Below, piece by piece: positions 39,440 through 47,459 of a stretch of DNA of 47,470 nucleotides; position 1 is the first letter of the stretch; each line of letters opens with the position of its first letter. Location of the stretch: positions 1 through 47,470 of IMG/VR virus record IMGVR_UViG_3300047311_000282; one strand, 5' to 3'. The notes beneath the pieces were generated by a model that was given only the letters and a program-made list of their open reading frames with translations, did not search any database and had not been told where the DNA came from. The stretch is from a virus. The translations under genes and the position numbers were made by a program.

Positions 39440-41002
39440 CTACGCGACAACCTTGAGCACGATGCTGCTGCTCTCGTGCTCGGTTCTGGAACCAGCAGCG
39501 CGCGCCAGAGCAACAGGCGGATCTTCACGAAACACCAGCGTCACCTCGATCGAGCCGTCCGCCCCCAACTCTATTCCTCGTCGAGGAACCAGCGACAGCA
39601 CCAGGGCACGCTTCTCAGCGAGCGTGGCGCCGTCCAGGCGGCTGCGAAGCGTCGCCAGGGTCGCCAGCACCGCCGCGCCATGCGCGAGCTCCTGGCGGGC
39701 TCCCGCGGCTTGTCGCTTGGCTGTTTCGACCTGGTGAGCCTGTAGCCGACGCTCTTTGGCCAGTCGCTCGAGCTCGGCGTCCATCGCCTCTTCGCTGACC
39801 AGGTCACGGCTGAAGCGCTCGAGGATGGCCTGCTCTGCGCGCTGCAGGCGCGCCAGTGCGCGCTCGGCGGCCGCGAGGTCCTTTTGCCAGTCGCTGGCGC
39901 CGCGCGCGGTCAGGACCCGCTGGCGCTCGATCGCGCGCTCGAGGTGGTCGGGGCGCTCGAGCGCGGCCGCCACGCTGGCCCACACGCGCTCGTCGACGGG
40001 TTCGACGCGGCGCATGGGGAAGGTGCAGCGCGGCTGGCCCCACACCGGCCGCCGGCGGTGACTGCACACGTAATAGGTCTGCTTGCGGCCACCCTTCCAT
40101 CCGTTCGACGAGCTCATACCGATCGGCGCCTGGCAGAGCTTGCAGAAGCCGAGCTCCTCGCACAGGTAGATGTGCTTCGTGCGTCGCAGGCCGCGCTTGC
40201 CGTAGCGCTTCAAGGCCTCCTGCGCGGCCTCGTAGAGGTCCTCGGTCACGATCGCCGGCACGTCGACTGTCAGCTTGCGCGCGCGATCGGCTGTCCACTT
40301 CCCGAGGTAGGTGCGCGCGGTGATGATCTGCCAGACGCGCTCACGGTTCCAGAGGCCGCCGCGCGCGCGCCGGATGCCGCGCAGCTGCAGGTCGCGTGCG
40401 ATCGGCTCGCAGCTCTCGCCGGCGGCGACGCGTGTGAAGAGCTCGAGCACGATGGGCCCCAGCTCCGTGTCGATGCTCCACTCGTGAGTCGCGCCGTCGT
40501 AGCGCAGCCCGAACGGCGTCGGGCCCGAGGGCTTCCGCCCCTGACGGATCGCCTCGAGCTTGCCGCGCACGGTGCGCTCGCGGCGCTTCCGGTTCTCTTC
40601 GGCGGCGAAGAAGGCCTGCAGGCCAGACATCAGATCACCCATCGAGCTCGCCAGGTCGAGCACCTGACCGGTCGAGGCGATCGCGATCTGGACGCCGGCG
40701 CGCTGGAAGGCGCCGAGTACTTCGCCGCGCTCGCGCAGGTCCTCGGAGCGCGTGAGGCGGTCTTGGTCGACCATCACCACGACGTCGAAGGCGCGCGCGG
40801 CCATGTCGCGCAGCAGCCGCTGAAAGCCCTCGCGCCGCTCGAGGTGCCCGGCCTTTGCCGTCTTGCCGTCGTCGACGTAGGTGCCGACGAGCTGCCAGCC
40901 GCGCGCGGTGATGAACGTTGGTAGCGTCGAGAGCTGGCTGTCGATGGTGTGCTTGTCGCGCTGCAGCTGAGAGGACACTCGTGCGTAAATGACCGCCCTC
41001 AT
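39440..41002 (-). CDS. Large serine integrase, 520 aa
   Basis: Resolvase domain at the N-terminus: AVIYARVSS with catalytic Ser10 and VVMVDQDRLTRS. The recombinase domain holds GPTPFGLRYDG and YLGKWTADRARKL. The zinc ribbon has Cys pairs CEELGFCKLC and a distal SHRRRPVWGQPRC. A C-terminal coiled coil (AAAERALARLQRAEQAILE) mediates synapsis in this family. It inserts and excises phage DNA at att sites. Start at 41002 because AGGG lies eight bases upstream; the ATG at 41008 is also possible. No separate excision factor is obvious. Confidence 0.9.
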   Translation of the reverse strand: MRAVIYARVSSQLQRDKHTIDSQLSTLPTFITARGWQLVGTYVDDGKTAKAGHLERREGFQRLLRDMAARAFDVVVMVDQDRLTRSEDLRERGEVLGAFQRAGVQIAIASTGQVLDLASSMGDLMSGLQAFFAAEENRKRRERTVRGKLEAIRQGRKPSGPTPFGLRYDGATHEWSIDTELGPIVLELFTRVAAGESCEPIARDLQLRGIRRARGGLWNRERVWQIITARTYLGKWTADRARKLTVDVPAIVTEDLYEAAQEALKRYGKRGLRRTKHIYLCEELGFCKLCQAPIGMSSSNGWKGGRKQTYYVCSHRRRPVWGQPRCTFPMRRVEPVDERVWASVAAALERPDHLERAIERQRVLTARGASDWQKDLAAAERALARLQRAEQAILERFSRDLVSEEAMDAELERLAKERRLQAHQVETAKRQAAGARQELAHGAAVLATLATLRSRLDGATLAEKRALVLSLVPRRGIELGADGSIEVTLVFREDPPVALARAAGSRTEHESSSIVLKVVA

Positions 41003-41012
41003 CTGCATCACC

Positions 41013-41150
41013 CTACTTCTTCGGCGGCCCGAAGAGAAGCTTGGCCAGGAGCTGCGCCACCTGGTCGAGCGCGCGCGGATCATCCTTGTCCGCATATCGC
41101 ACCCGCACAGGCTGCAGCTCGGGGCGAGGCCTGGGCGCGCGCGCGGGCAT
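41013..41150 (-). CDS. Small basic protein, 45 aa
   Basis: MPARAPRPRPELQPVRVRYA then DKDDPRALDQVAQLLAKLLF. Start overlaps the upstream stop (TGATG). Directly upstream of the integrase gene; could be a recombination directionality factor by position and basic charge, but this is only a guess. Confidence 0.45.
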   Translation of the reverse strand: MPARAPRPRPELQPVRVRYADKDDPRALDQVAQLLAKLLFGPPKK

Positions 41151-41356
41151 CAGCGGAGTCTCCCTCGCTTGCGCAGCTCGGCGATGGCGGCGCCGAGAAC
41201 GCGATAGTTGAGGCTCACGGTCGGCAGTGACGACGGATGCCAGTTCGTGCCTTTGCCGCTGCGCCACATCAACTGCTCGCTGCGAATGAGACACAGTGCC
41301 TGCCGTTGCTCACCCGCCGGCAATTCACTCCACGTCGGTTTGCGCGCGCGGGTCAT
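41150..41356 (-). CDS. Unknown small protein, 68 aa
   Basis: Basic, with a Trp/Arg-rich segment (RSEQLMWRSGKGTNWHPSSL) and a basic C-terminus. TGATG overlap downstream and ATGA overlap upstream. No recognised family. Confidence 0.55.
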   Translation of the reverse strand: MTRARKPTWSELPAGEQRQALCLIRSEQLMWRSGKGTNWHPSSLPTVSLNYRVLGAAIAELRKRGRLR

Positions 41357-41601
41357 TTCGACGCCTTCACGTAGCGGCGCGCGCGGTCGCAGAGCTTGTA
41401 GATTTTATGGAGGTCGCTGCCAGATTCGGACAGCGCGCGCACGATCGCGTCGGCTTCGGCGGCGCACGCGGCGCTTGCAATCCTCTCGGCGTATACCTTT
41501 GCCACCTCGGTGCGACATTTCCGTCTCAGCCTCGCATTGGCCCGAAGGTAATACCGGCGCCATTCGTCGATCGTGGTCTTGTCTTCGCTCGATTCGCTCA
41601 T
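41353..41601 (-). CDS. Unknown helical protein, 82 aa
   Basis: Start at 41601 with GGAGA upstream. Helical, Arg/Ala-rich (RRYYLRANARLRRKCRTEVA). ATGA overlap with the next gene. No recognised family. Confidence 0.5.
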   Translation of the reverse strand: MSESSEDKTTIDEWRRYYLRANARLRRKCRTEVAKVYAERIASAACAAEADAIVRALSESGSDLHKIYKLCDRARRYVKASK

Positions 41602-41918
41602 TTCGTCTCCTTCGCCGCGTCGCCGTCGAGAACGCGGGCGTGGGCAAGGGCGGCATGCACCTCCGCGCACCATGCGCCTTGTGGATGGTCACTAAATCCC
41701 CGGTCACCGCAACGGCACTGGAGCAAGTCCTCGTCGAGGGCGCGTTGCAGCGCCTCCCGCAGCTCGAGGGCAATGGCGCGGTAGTCCTCGCCCGCGAGGC
41801 GCATCTGCTCGGCGAGCTGGTCACGCTCGGCCTCGGCGAGCTCGGCGCGCTCCCTCCAGGCGTCGCGCGCGATCGTCATCAGCTTGAGCGCGGTCACGAT
41901 CGCTTCGCTGGCGCTCAT
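41598..41918 (-). CDS. Coiled-coil protein with C-terminal Cys/His motif, 106 aa
   Basis: N-part coiled coil (AWRERAELAEAERDQLAEQM), C-part CRCGDRGFSDHPQGAWCAEV with Cys/His spacing that may bind zinc. ATGA overlap with the gene upstream. Function unknown. Confidence 0.6.
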   Translation of the reverse strand: MSASEAIVTALKLMTIARDAWRERAELAEAERDQLAEQMRLAGEDYRAIALELREALQRALDEDLLQCRCGDRGFSDHPQGAWCAEVHAALAHARVLDGDAAKETK

Positions 41919-42154
41919 CGCGGCCTCCGATGCTGGTCAGCATCCGGACACGTCACGAAGTGACAGGTCAGCCGCTCGCGGTGTAGCCGGCGATCTTCGT
42001 CGGTCGCGCGCCGCGCCTTGCCGTTCGACACCACCCAGTCGCCGTCGACGGGCTTTGCGGCGAAGCCACGTGGCGGCTCGTCGAAGGGCATCATCTTGCC
42101 GTTGGGCCCCTCTGCCCATGTGATCGGCCGTTCGCAAGTCTTGCAGGCGGCCAT
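41915..42154 (-). CDS. Small zinc-finger protein, 79 aa
   Basis: Starts MAACKTCERPITWAEGPNGK, a CxxC zinc ribbon start, with C-terminal TCHFVTCPDADQH as the second metal site. Similar small proteins occur in phage recombination operons. Function unknown. Confidence 0.65.
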   Translation of the reverse strand: MAACKTCERPITWAEGPNGKMMPFDEPPRGFAAKPVDGDWVVSNGKARRATDEDRRLHRERLTCHFVTCPDADQHRRPR

Positions 42155-42156
42155 GA

Positions 42157-43764
42157 CTATGACGTCGCCTCCGCGCTTGTCGGCTTGCTCTTCTTCTCCG
42201 CCTTCGCCTTCTCGGCGGCCGCGATGTCGGCCTTCACCTTCTTGACGATGGCGTCGACGTCGATCCCGAGCAGCTCGGCGGCGTCTTCCAGGTTGGTGCG
42301 TCGGTCGATGCCATCCTTGTCGTCGTCGTAGTCGATGCCGCGCGCCTTCTCGTCGAGCCAGCCGTGCGTCTCGCGCACGAGCAGATCGATCATGAAGTTG
42401 CGCACCTCGACGACCGTCTTCAGCTCAACACCGATCCAGGCAAGCAGCGTCTGGCGCGCCGAGCACTCGGCGGTCGCTTTGAGGTTGTTGGCGGCGAGCA
42501 CGGCCCTGTGCGCGTCGTTGCCGCACGCGCGGACCACCATGCGCGCGATCAGTTTCCAGCCGTCGATCAGGCTGGGTTCGTCGGCCTTGGCGTGGACCGC
42601 TTCGATGATGGTCGCCGTGACCAGGCGCTCGAGCTGGTTGCGCTTCTTGTATTCGTCGTCGGCGCTCGTGGGCGCCGCGTGCCCATTCTTCGGCGCCTTG
42701 ATGCCCGCCTCTTTGAGCAGCGTCGGCAGATCGTTACGGGAAATCAGCTCCTTGATCTCGTCGTGGTCGCGGGCGACCGCGGTGACGGCTTGTTCCGCGT
42801 GCTTGCCGAGCACCTCGCGCCAGCTCTTGCCGGGATCGACGCCGTGCGCGCTGGTGTCGAGGTCGATGAGCTTCTTGTCGCCGTAGCTACCGGCCTGCTC
42901 ACCCTCTTTGCCTTCCAAGACCTCGCGGCCGCTCGCCTCGGCCTCGTTCTTCACGCGCAGCCAGTGAGCGTCGACCTTCTCCTGATAGCATTTGCCGTCG
43001 GTGCACAGGTCGGCGCCACCGCGTTCGGCGAGCACATCGGCGAACAGCTCCTGTTGATTCCCGGTGCGCTTCGGGCACGTGGTGCACGGGCCGGCCTTCT
43101 CGATGAGCAGCCCATCGCCAACTTTGAAGGGCGCATCGGCGAGCCTGAGCATGTAGTTGCGGCGGATGTGGCTCGCCGCGTCGCGGAAGCTCACCGGGTC
43201 CTCGGGATCGCGGTCGGAGATCTCCCCGGTGGCCTGCTTCTGCTGCGACGTCGGCAGCCGTGCGATCAGCAGCGCGCGCGACTTGTCGAGCTTGCCAGCC
43301 AGGAACGCCTGGCGCGCCTCCTTGCCGAGCGCGCACAGCTTCATCGCGGCGTAGACGTAGGCCTTCGACTTGCCGGTCAGCTCTGCGATCTCCTCGATGT
43401 CGCGGCCGTGGTCCTGGTGCAGCCGGCGGTACGCGTCGGCCTCCTCGAGCGGGTGCACGTCGCTGCGCTTGTCGTTCTCGGCGATCTGCGCCTCGAGCAC
43501 GTCGAGGTCGCTCATGTCGCGGACGATGACCGGCACTGTCTCGAGCCCGACCAGGCCGGCCGCGCGCCACCGGCGCTCGCCGAACACGATCATGTGGCGG
43601 CCCTTCCTGTCGGGGTGCGGCCGCACCATCATCGGCTGCAGCATGCCGCGAATGGAAAGGTCGGTGCCCAGCTCCTGCAGCTTCGTCTCGTCGAAGAGCT
43701 GGCGCGGGTTGTTCGGATCCGGGTCGATGCTGCCGTGCTTCATTTCTTGGATGGCGATCGCCAT
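42157..43764 (-). CDS. ParB/Spo0J-like protein, 535 aa
   Basis: The N-terminal CTP-binding ParB fold includes FGERRWRAAGLVGLETVPVI (about 61-80), then IAENDKRSDVHPLEEADAYR and a HTH (IEEIAELTGKSKAYVYAAMK). A central Cys cluster (CTTCPKRTGN... DGKCYQEK) may bind metal. No ParA partner and no canonical parS site are seen. ParB-like phage proteins may act in transcription or DNA modification rather than partition. GGAG ribosome site precedes the start. Confidence 0.85.
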   Translation of the reverse strand: MAIAIQEMKHGSIDPDPNNPRQLFDETKLQELGTDLSIRGMLQPMMVRPHPDRKGRHMIVFGERRWRAAGLVGLETVPVIVRDMSDLDVLEAQIAENDKRSDVHPLEEADAYRRLHQDHGRDIEEIAELTGKSKAYVYAAMKLCALGKEARQAFLAGKLDKSRALLIARLPTSQQKQATGEISDRDPEDPVSFRDAASHIRRNYMLRLADAPFKVGDGLLIEKAGPCTTCPKRTGNQQELFADVLAERGGADLCTDGKCYQEKVDAHWLRVKNEAEASGREVLEGKEGEQAGSYGDKKLIDLDTSAHGVDPGKSWREVLGKHAEQAVTAVARDHDEIKELISRNDLPTLLKEAGIKAPKNGHAAPTSADDEYKKRNQLERLVTATIIEAVHAKADEPSLIDGWKLIARMVVRACGNDAHRAVLAANNLKATAECSARQTLLAWIGVELKTVVEVRNFMIDLLVRETHGWLDEKARGIDYDDDKDGIDRRTNLEDAAELLGIDVDAIVKKVKADIAAAEKAKAEKKSKPTSAEATS

Positions 43765-43781
43765 GGTTGGCTCCTTGGTCA

Positions 43782-43818
43782 GAAAGAAAAGGCGCGCAGA
43801 TCACCCGCTGCGCGCGCC
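43782..43818 (-). terminator. Intrinsic terminator or attenuator between ssb and parB-like genes
   Basis: On the minus strand a GC stem (GGCGCGCGCAG / CTGCGCGCC, one bulge of two bases) is followed by TTTTCTTTC. It lies downstream of the SSB gene and upstream of the ParB-like gene and may reduce readthrough. Confidence 0.55.
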
Positions 43819-43845
43819 GGGTGGTCGCAGGGCTGCGAGCTGCGA

Positions 43846-44427
43846 CTAGAACGGGATGTCGTCGTCACCGACGCCAGGCACGCCCTGTTCACCGCTCGGC
43901 GCGTTCGGGTGTTTGACTCCGCCATTAGTGGCGGGTGTCGGCTTCTTGGGCGCGCTCTTCTCCGCCTGCTGACGGGACTGCACGGCGTCGCCCTTCATCT
44001 TCGCGGCGAACGCCTTCCGCTGCGCTTCGCTCATCGGCGACCTCATGGCAAGGCCGCCCGAGCCCGCGCGATTCACCCACGCGACGCGCGCCGAGACTTT
44101 TCCTTCCCACGTGTTGTGCTCGACGACGATGTCGATCTCGGTGTCGCCGAAGCCCTCGATCTCGGCGATGTCGTCGTTCGACCAGCCAGCCAGGCGGAGG
44201 GATTCGAGCGTTCGCTTCTTGGTCTTGTCGCTGAAGTAGCCGTACCAGGGCACCGACTTGCCGGCCTGCGGCCCATCGAGGATCTCGAAGGCGGCACCGA
44301 TCTGCGGCTTGCCCTCGGCGGTCTCTCCGAGCTGCGCCGAGCCTGGCACGCCGCGCGCGCGATAGGTTGCCACGGGCACGAGCGGCCCACTGGTCTCGTC
44401 ACTCTCGTTCTGATCTCCGTATCCCAT
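43846..44427 (-). CDS. ssb: Single-stranded DNA-binding protein (DUF669-like), 193 aa
   Basis: Beta-rich N-half with ATYRARGVPGSAQLGE and QAGKSVPWYGYFSDKTKKRT, then a flexible Pro/Gln-rich linker and the acidic tip GDDDIPF. That tip is the classic SSB protein-interaction tail. It should coat ssDNA and recruit the Sak4-like recombinase next door. Confidence 0.78.
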   Translation of the reverse strand: MGYGDQNESDETSGPLVPVATYRARGVPGSAQLGETAEGKPQIGAAFEILDGPQAGKSVPWYGYFSDKTKKRTLESLRLAGWSNDDIAEIEGFGDTEIDIVVEHNTWEGKVSARVAWVNRAGSGGLAMRSPMSEAQRKAFAAKMKGDAVQSRQQAEKSAPKKPTPATNGGVKHPNAPSGEQGVPGVGDDDIPF

Positions 44428-44430
44428 GGG

Positions 44431-45390
44431 TCACTCCTTCGAGCGCAGCGTAGCGCTCAGTCGATTTTCGATTTTGGCCAGGTCGGCGACGTTGCCCTGC
44501 GCTTCCGTGATCGCAGCTGTGACCTTCTGGGTCAGGGCCTCGTCGCTCTTCTCGCGCAGCTGCGCGTTGACGCGCTGGACGATGATCGCGGCGTCGCGCA
44601 CCTGCTCTGCGCTCTGGACTGCGGTGGTGAACGCTTCGTAGTCGAGGGGAAGCGTCTCCGGTAGACCGTAACGGTTCTTGGCGTCGAAAGCGTGGGTGCG
44701 GCGCGTGTGAACGATCCGCTCGCCGGTCGTGACGCCTTTGGCCTTGGCCTTCTCGCTCTCCTTGACCGTCAAGATCTCGTAGTTGGCGAACAGCACCGCG
44801 TCGCACCACTCGCGCAGAAGGCCGCCCGCCTTCGGGTGCAGCTTCATCTCGTACCGATCGAAATCGTCTCCTTCGGGATTCTTGAAAGGCTTGATCCAGC
44901 TGTGCGCGATCAGGATGACGCCCATCTGCTTGGCCCGCCGCAGCCGCTCGAGCCGCGCCAGAAACACGCGCCACTCATCGAGAGCGGCCACGTAGCCTTT
45001 TCCGTATCCGTAGTCCTCGATCCCGCTTTTCTTGTCGCGTTCGCAGATGAAGCGCCACGCCATCGCCTCGGCAGCGTCGAGCGTGTCGATGACGACGGTT
45101 TGATAGTCGTGCTCGTCGGAGACCAGTGCATCGATCGAGTCGATGATGTCGGCCCAAGAATCCGGCGCCGGAAAGCGCGCGGTGTCGATGCGCGCGGTAC
45201 CGTCGCGCTCGGGCGTGATGAAGATCGGCTTTGGCGCCTTCGCGGCGAACGTCGACTTGCCGATGCCCTCGGTGCCGTAGAGCAGCACGCGGTCGGGCAC
45301 CTCGACGAGCCCCGTGACCGCGCTGGCGACGGTCATGCGTCGCTTGGTCTCGGGCGGTGGATCTTGTTGCTTTGCGTTGACCTTGGCCAT
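44431..45390 (-). CDS. Sak4-like recombinase (RecA-fold ATPase), 319 aa
   Basis: Walker A GTEGIGKST (39-47), Walker B TVVIDTLD (98-105) and LIAHSW (the RecA-core motif with His) fit phage AAA_24/Sak4 single-strand annealing proteins. It should anneal or exchange strands with SSB. Three bases separate its stop from the ssb start. It follows the exonuclease gene, forming a recombination operon. Confidence 0.85.
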   Translation of the reverse strand: MAKVNAKQQDPPPETKRRMTVASAVTGLVEVPDRVLLYGTEGIGKSTFAAKAPKPIFITPERDGTARIDTARFPAPDSWADIIDSIDALVSDEHDYQTVVIDTLDAAEAMAWRFICERDKKSGIEDYGYGKGYVAALDEWRVFLARLERLRRAKQMGVILIAHSWIKPFKNPEGDDFDRYEMKLHPKAGGLLREWCDAVLFANYEILTVKESEKAKAKGVTTGERIVHTRRTHAFDAKNRYGLPETLPLDYEAFTTAVQSAEQVRDAAIIVQRVNAQLREKSDEALTQKVTAAITEAQGNVADLAKIENRLSATLRSKE

Positions 45391-45418
45391 GTTCCACTCC
45401 TCTTTCGTGGTTGCCGCG

Positions 45419-46483
45419 TTATTGCGGCGTCAGCTCGGAGTGAGCCCACTCGAGCCGCTTGAACTGCGAGTCGTCGGTGTTGGCGTTGCCGCAGCACACG
45501 TCGAAGTAGCTGCAGGTGTTGCCGTAGCGCTGGCACGCGTCGGGATTACGAGGCGCCAGCTGCAGGCGGTGGTGCTCGCGAAGCATGCCGGCGAGCTGCC
45601 AGAGCTCGGCGTCGGCCTCCGCCATCTGCTGCTCGAGGCGCACGACCAGGCCGCGCTGGTAGTACTTGTCGGGCTCCTCGGCGATCGCGGCGCGCAGCCG
45701 CTCCTTGTACTCCTCGACAGTCTCGGCGACCGCGCGCTTGGCGCCAGGCTGATACGGGCGCAGCTGCGGCTTGCGCACGACGTCGTAGATGACGCCGCCC
45801 ACCTGGTGGCCGAGCGCCTCCACGCCGCGGATGTAGCCGCTCGCCTGACCGCCCATGCGCAGACGCGCCCACCAGCTCGAGCCCGGCGTGACGTCCTCTG
45901 ACGACGTCTTGTGCTCCATCACGAACGCGCGGCCCGTCGCGTCGCACACCAGCACGTCGAGCTTGCCGGCGCGCTCGAAGGTGCGGCTCTTCGCGCCCGT
46001 CTCGGGATTCACGAGCGGCGCGCGGAACTCCAGCTCCACGCCCAGCACCTCGAAGTGCTCAGCGCCCCAGCGCGCGTCGTAGCCCTCGAGCATTACCTCC
46101 GCGCGCGCTAGCTCGTAGGCGTCGGTCTCGGGCGTGGCGTGGTTGCGCATATGAGCGGTGGCAGCCGGCAGGGCGATGTCCGCTTCCTCGTTCGCCGGCG
46201 AGTGCGCGACCCACCACGCCTCCATGCCGTGGTGCCAGAGCGTGCCGAACCTCAGCGCGTCAGCGGTCGTTGCCGAGACGACTCCCTCGACGTAGCGCAG
46301 GTGCTCCTCGCGCAGGCAGCGGCGCGCCACCTGGCAGCGACTCTCGGTCAGCAGATCGAGCTTGCCAATCGGCGATGGCTTGCTCCCACGCTCCCTCGCT
46401 GTCGGAGTCGGTCCCGTGGCGTCGACGTCCCGCTGGATAGGTTCGATCGTCATGCTTGGTGTGCCCCACGATTCCTCCTTCAT
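45419..46483 (-). CDS. Cas4/RecB-like exonuclease with probable Fe-S cluster, 354 aa
   Basis: PD-(D/E)XK motifs are visible: FGTLWHHG, GKLDVLV (Asp176) and FVMEHKT (Glu190, Lys192). Cysteines at 50 and 56 near the N-terminus plus the C-terminal CQRYGNTCSYFDVCCG are arranged as in 4Fe-4S Cas4/AddB nucleases. Expected to resect DNA ends for the Sak4-like annealer. Start at 46483 with GGGAGGG six bases upstream; an in-frame ATG at 46453 is an alternative. Confidence 0.82.
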   Translation of the reverse strand: MKEESWGTPSMTIEPIQRDVDATGPTPTARERGSKPSPIGKLDLLTESRCQVARRCLREEHLRYVEGVVSATTADALRFGTLWHHGMEAWWVAHSPANEEADIALPAATAHMRNHATPETDAYELARAEVMLEGYDARWGAEHFEVLGVELEFRAPLVNPETGAKSRTFERAGKLDVLVCDATGRAFVMEHKTSSEDVTPGSSWWARLRMGGQASGYIRGVEALGHQVGGVIYDVVRKPQLRPYQPGAKRAVAETVEEYKERLRAAIAEEPDKYYQRGLVVRLEQQMAEADAELWQLAGMLREHHRLQLAPRNPDACQRYGNTCSYFDVCCGNANTDDSQFKRLEWAHSELTPQ

Positions 46484-46701
46484 CGGACCCTCCCAGCGAA
46501 CAGCCACGACAGCAGCGCGAACACGAGACTCGCCACCACACAGCCGATCACGACTGTTGGAGACGTCTGCACCCGCGCCCACCTGGTTGTCTCGTCGGGC
46601 TGCTGCACCGGCTCGAGGTCATAGCTCTTGATGACGCTCAGGTGCGGCCGACGGGGCGGCGTGCCGAGCTTCCTCTGATACTTCTCGAGCTCGCCGTTCA
46701 C
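46480..46701 (-). CDS. Small C-terminally anchored membrane protein, 73 aa
   Basis: GTG start overlapping the stop of the pentapeptide gene (GTGA). The last 25 residues form one membrane segment (VVIGCVVASLVFALLSWLFA) with a short basic end. The soluble part is basic and faces the cytoplasm by the positive-inside rule. ATGA overlap with the exonuclease gene. Role unknown. Confidence 0.6.
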   Translation of the reverse strand: MNGELEKYQRKLGTPPRRPHLSVIKSYDLEPVQQPDETTRWARVQTSPTVVIGCVVASLVFALLSWLFAGRVR

Positions 46702-47459
46702 GGCTGGGCCTTTTGCCGCGCGGCGCACTCCTGGATGTCCTTGAGCGCATCGTCATTGGTCGCGTAGAAATGCGGCACGCGGCCCGTCGACGCGCGATAG
46801 ATCATCCCGCCAGCGCGTGCGGGACCGTGCTCTTCTTCCAGCTTCTTGCCCGCCTCGCCCGCGAGCGTGATCGCCCAGCCAGCTCGACAGTGCGTGGTCT
46901 CGCAGCTGGTCGAGTGCCACTGCGACATCTCGAGCTTTCCGGCACCGGCCGCGATCACATCGAGGATGCGCTGGTCGAGATTCGCGACGACAGGGACCTC
47001 AGGATGGCGCGCGCGAAACCGTTCGGCGCGCTTCTCGGCGCCCGCGAGGTAGGCGCCCTCGAGGTTGGCGTCCGCGAGGTTGGCGTCCGCGAGGTTGGCG
47101 CCCTCGAGGTTGGCGCGCTCGAGGTTGGCGTCCGCGAGGTTGGCGTCCGCGAGGTTGGCGTCCGCGAGGTTGGCGCCCTCGAGGTTGGCGCCCTCGAGGT
47201 TGGCGCGCTCGAGGTTGGCGTCCGCGAGGTTGGCGTCCGCGAGGTTGGCGCCCTCGAGGTAGGCGCCCTCGAGGTTGGCGTCCGCGAGGTTGGCGCCCTC
47301 GAGGTAGGCGTCCGCGAGGTTGGCGTCCGCGAGGTAGGCGCCCTCGAGGTAGGCGCCCTCGAGGTAGGCGCCCTCGAGGTTGGCGCGCGATCCTCCTTCT
47401 TCTCCGCGTCGCCACTTCTTGTGCTTATCGAGAATGATCTTCAGCTCGGCTGTCGTCAT
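46698..47459 (-). CDS. Pentapeptide-repeat protein, long allele/paralogue (253 aa)
   Basis: Same N- and C-terminal parts as the gene at 1-678, but with 22 complete pentapeptides and without the 22-residue linker insertion ([10 protein letters not shown] follows directly). The C-terminal domain differs at a few residues ([23 protein letters not shown]) and at several silent sites. Expected beta-helix about five coils long versus three in the other copy. Possible DNA mimic, by analogy only. Confidence 0.85.
   Translation of the reverse strand: MTTAELKIILDKHKKWRRGEEGGSRANLEGAYLEGAYLEGAYLADANLADAYLEGANLADANLEGAYLEGANLADANLADANLERANLEGANLEGANLADANLADANLADANLERANLEGANLADANLADANLEGAYLAGAEKRAERFRARHPEVPVVANLDQRILDVIAAGAGKLEMSQWHSTSCETTHCRAGWAITLAGEAGKKLEEEHGPARAGGMIYRASTGRVPHFYATNDDALKDIQECAARQKAQP
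47038..47386. repeat. 15-bp coding minisatellite (right copy)
   Basis: More than 20 tandem 15-bp units, mostly GTTGGCGTCCGCGAG, GTTGGCGCCCTCGAG and GTAGGCGCCCTCGAG. They encode the pentapeptides of the longer protein. The unit order differs from the left copy, as expected for repeat expansion and contraction. Confidence 0.9.

Noticed and set aside
42157-43764. ParABS partition system
   Set aside because: No ParA-like ATPase; the nearby ATPase (44431-45390) is Sak4-like.
42364-44664. 766-codon open frame on the plus strand
   Set aside because: Antisense to the ParB-like and SSB genes, which have clear motifs and ribosome sites.
47038-47386. CRISPR-like array
   Set aside because: Units are 15 bp without spacers and encode protein in frame; no cas genes.
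46999-47415. Arg/Pro/Gly-rich repeat protein ([10 protein letters not shown]) on the minus strand
   Set aside because: Shifted-frame reading of the same minisatellite; the proper frame encodes pentapeptides with conserved flanks.
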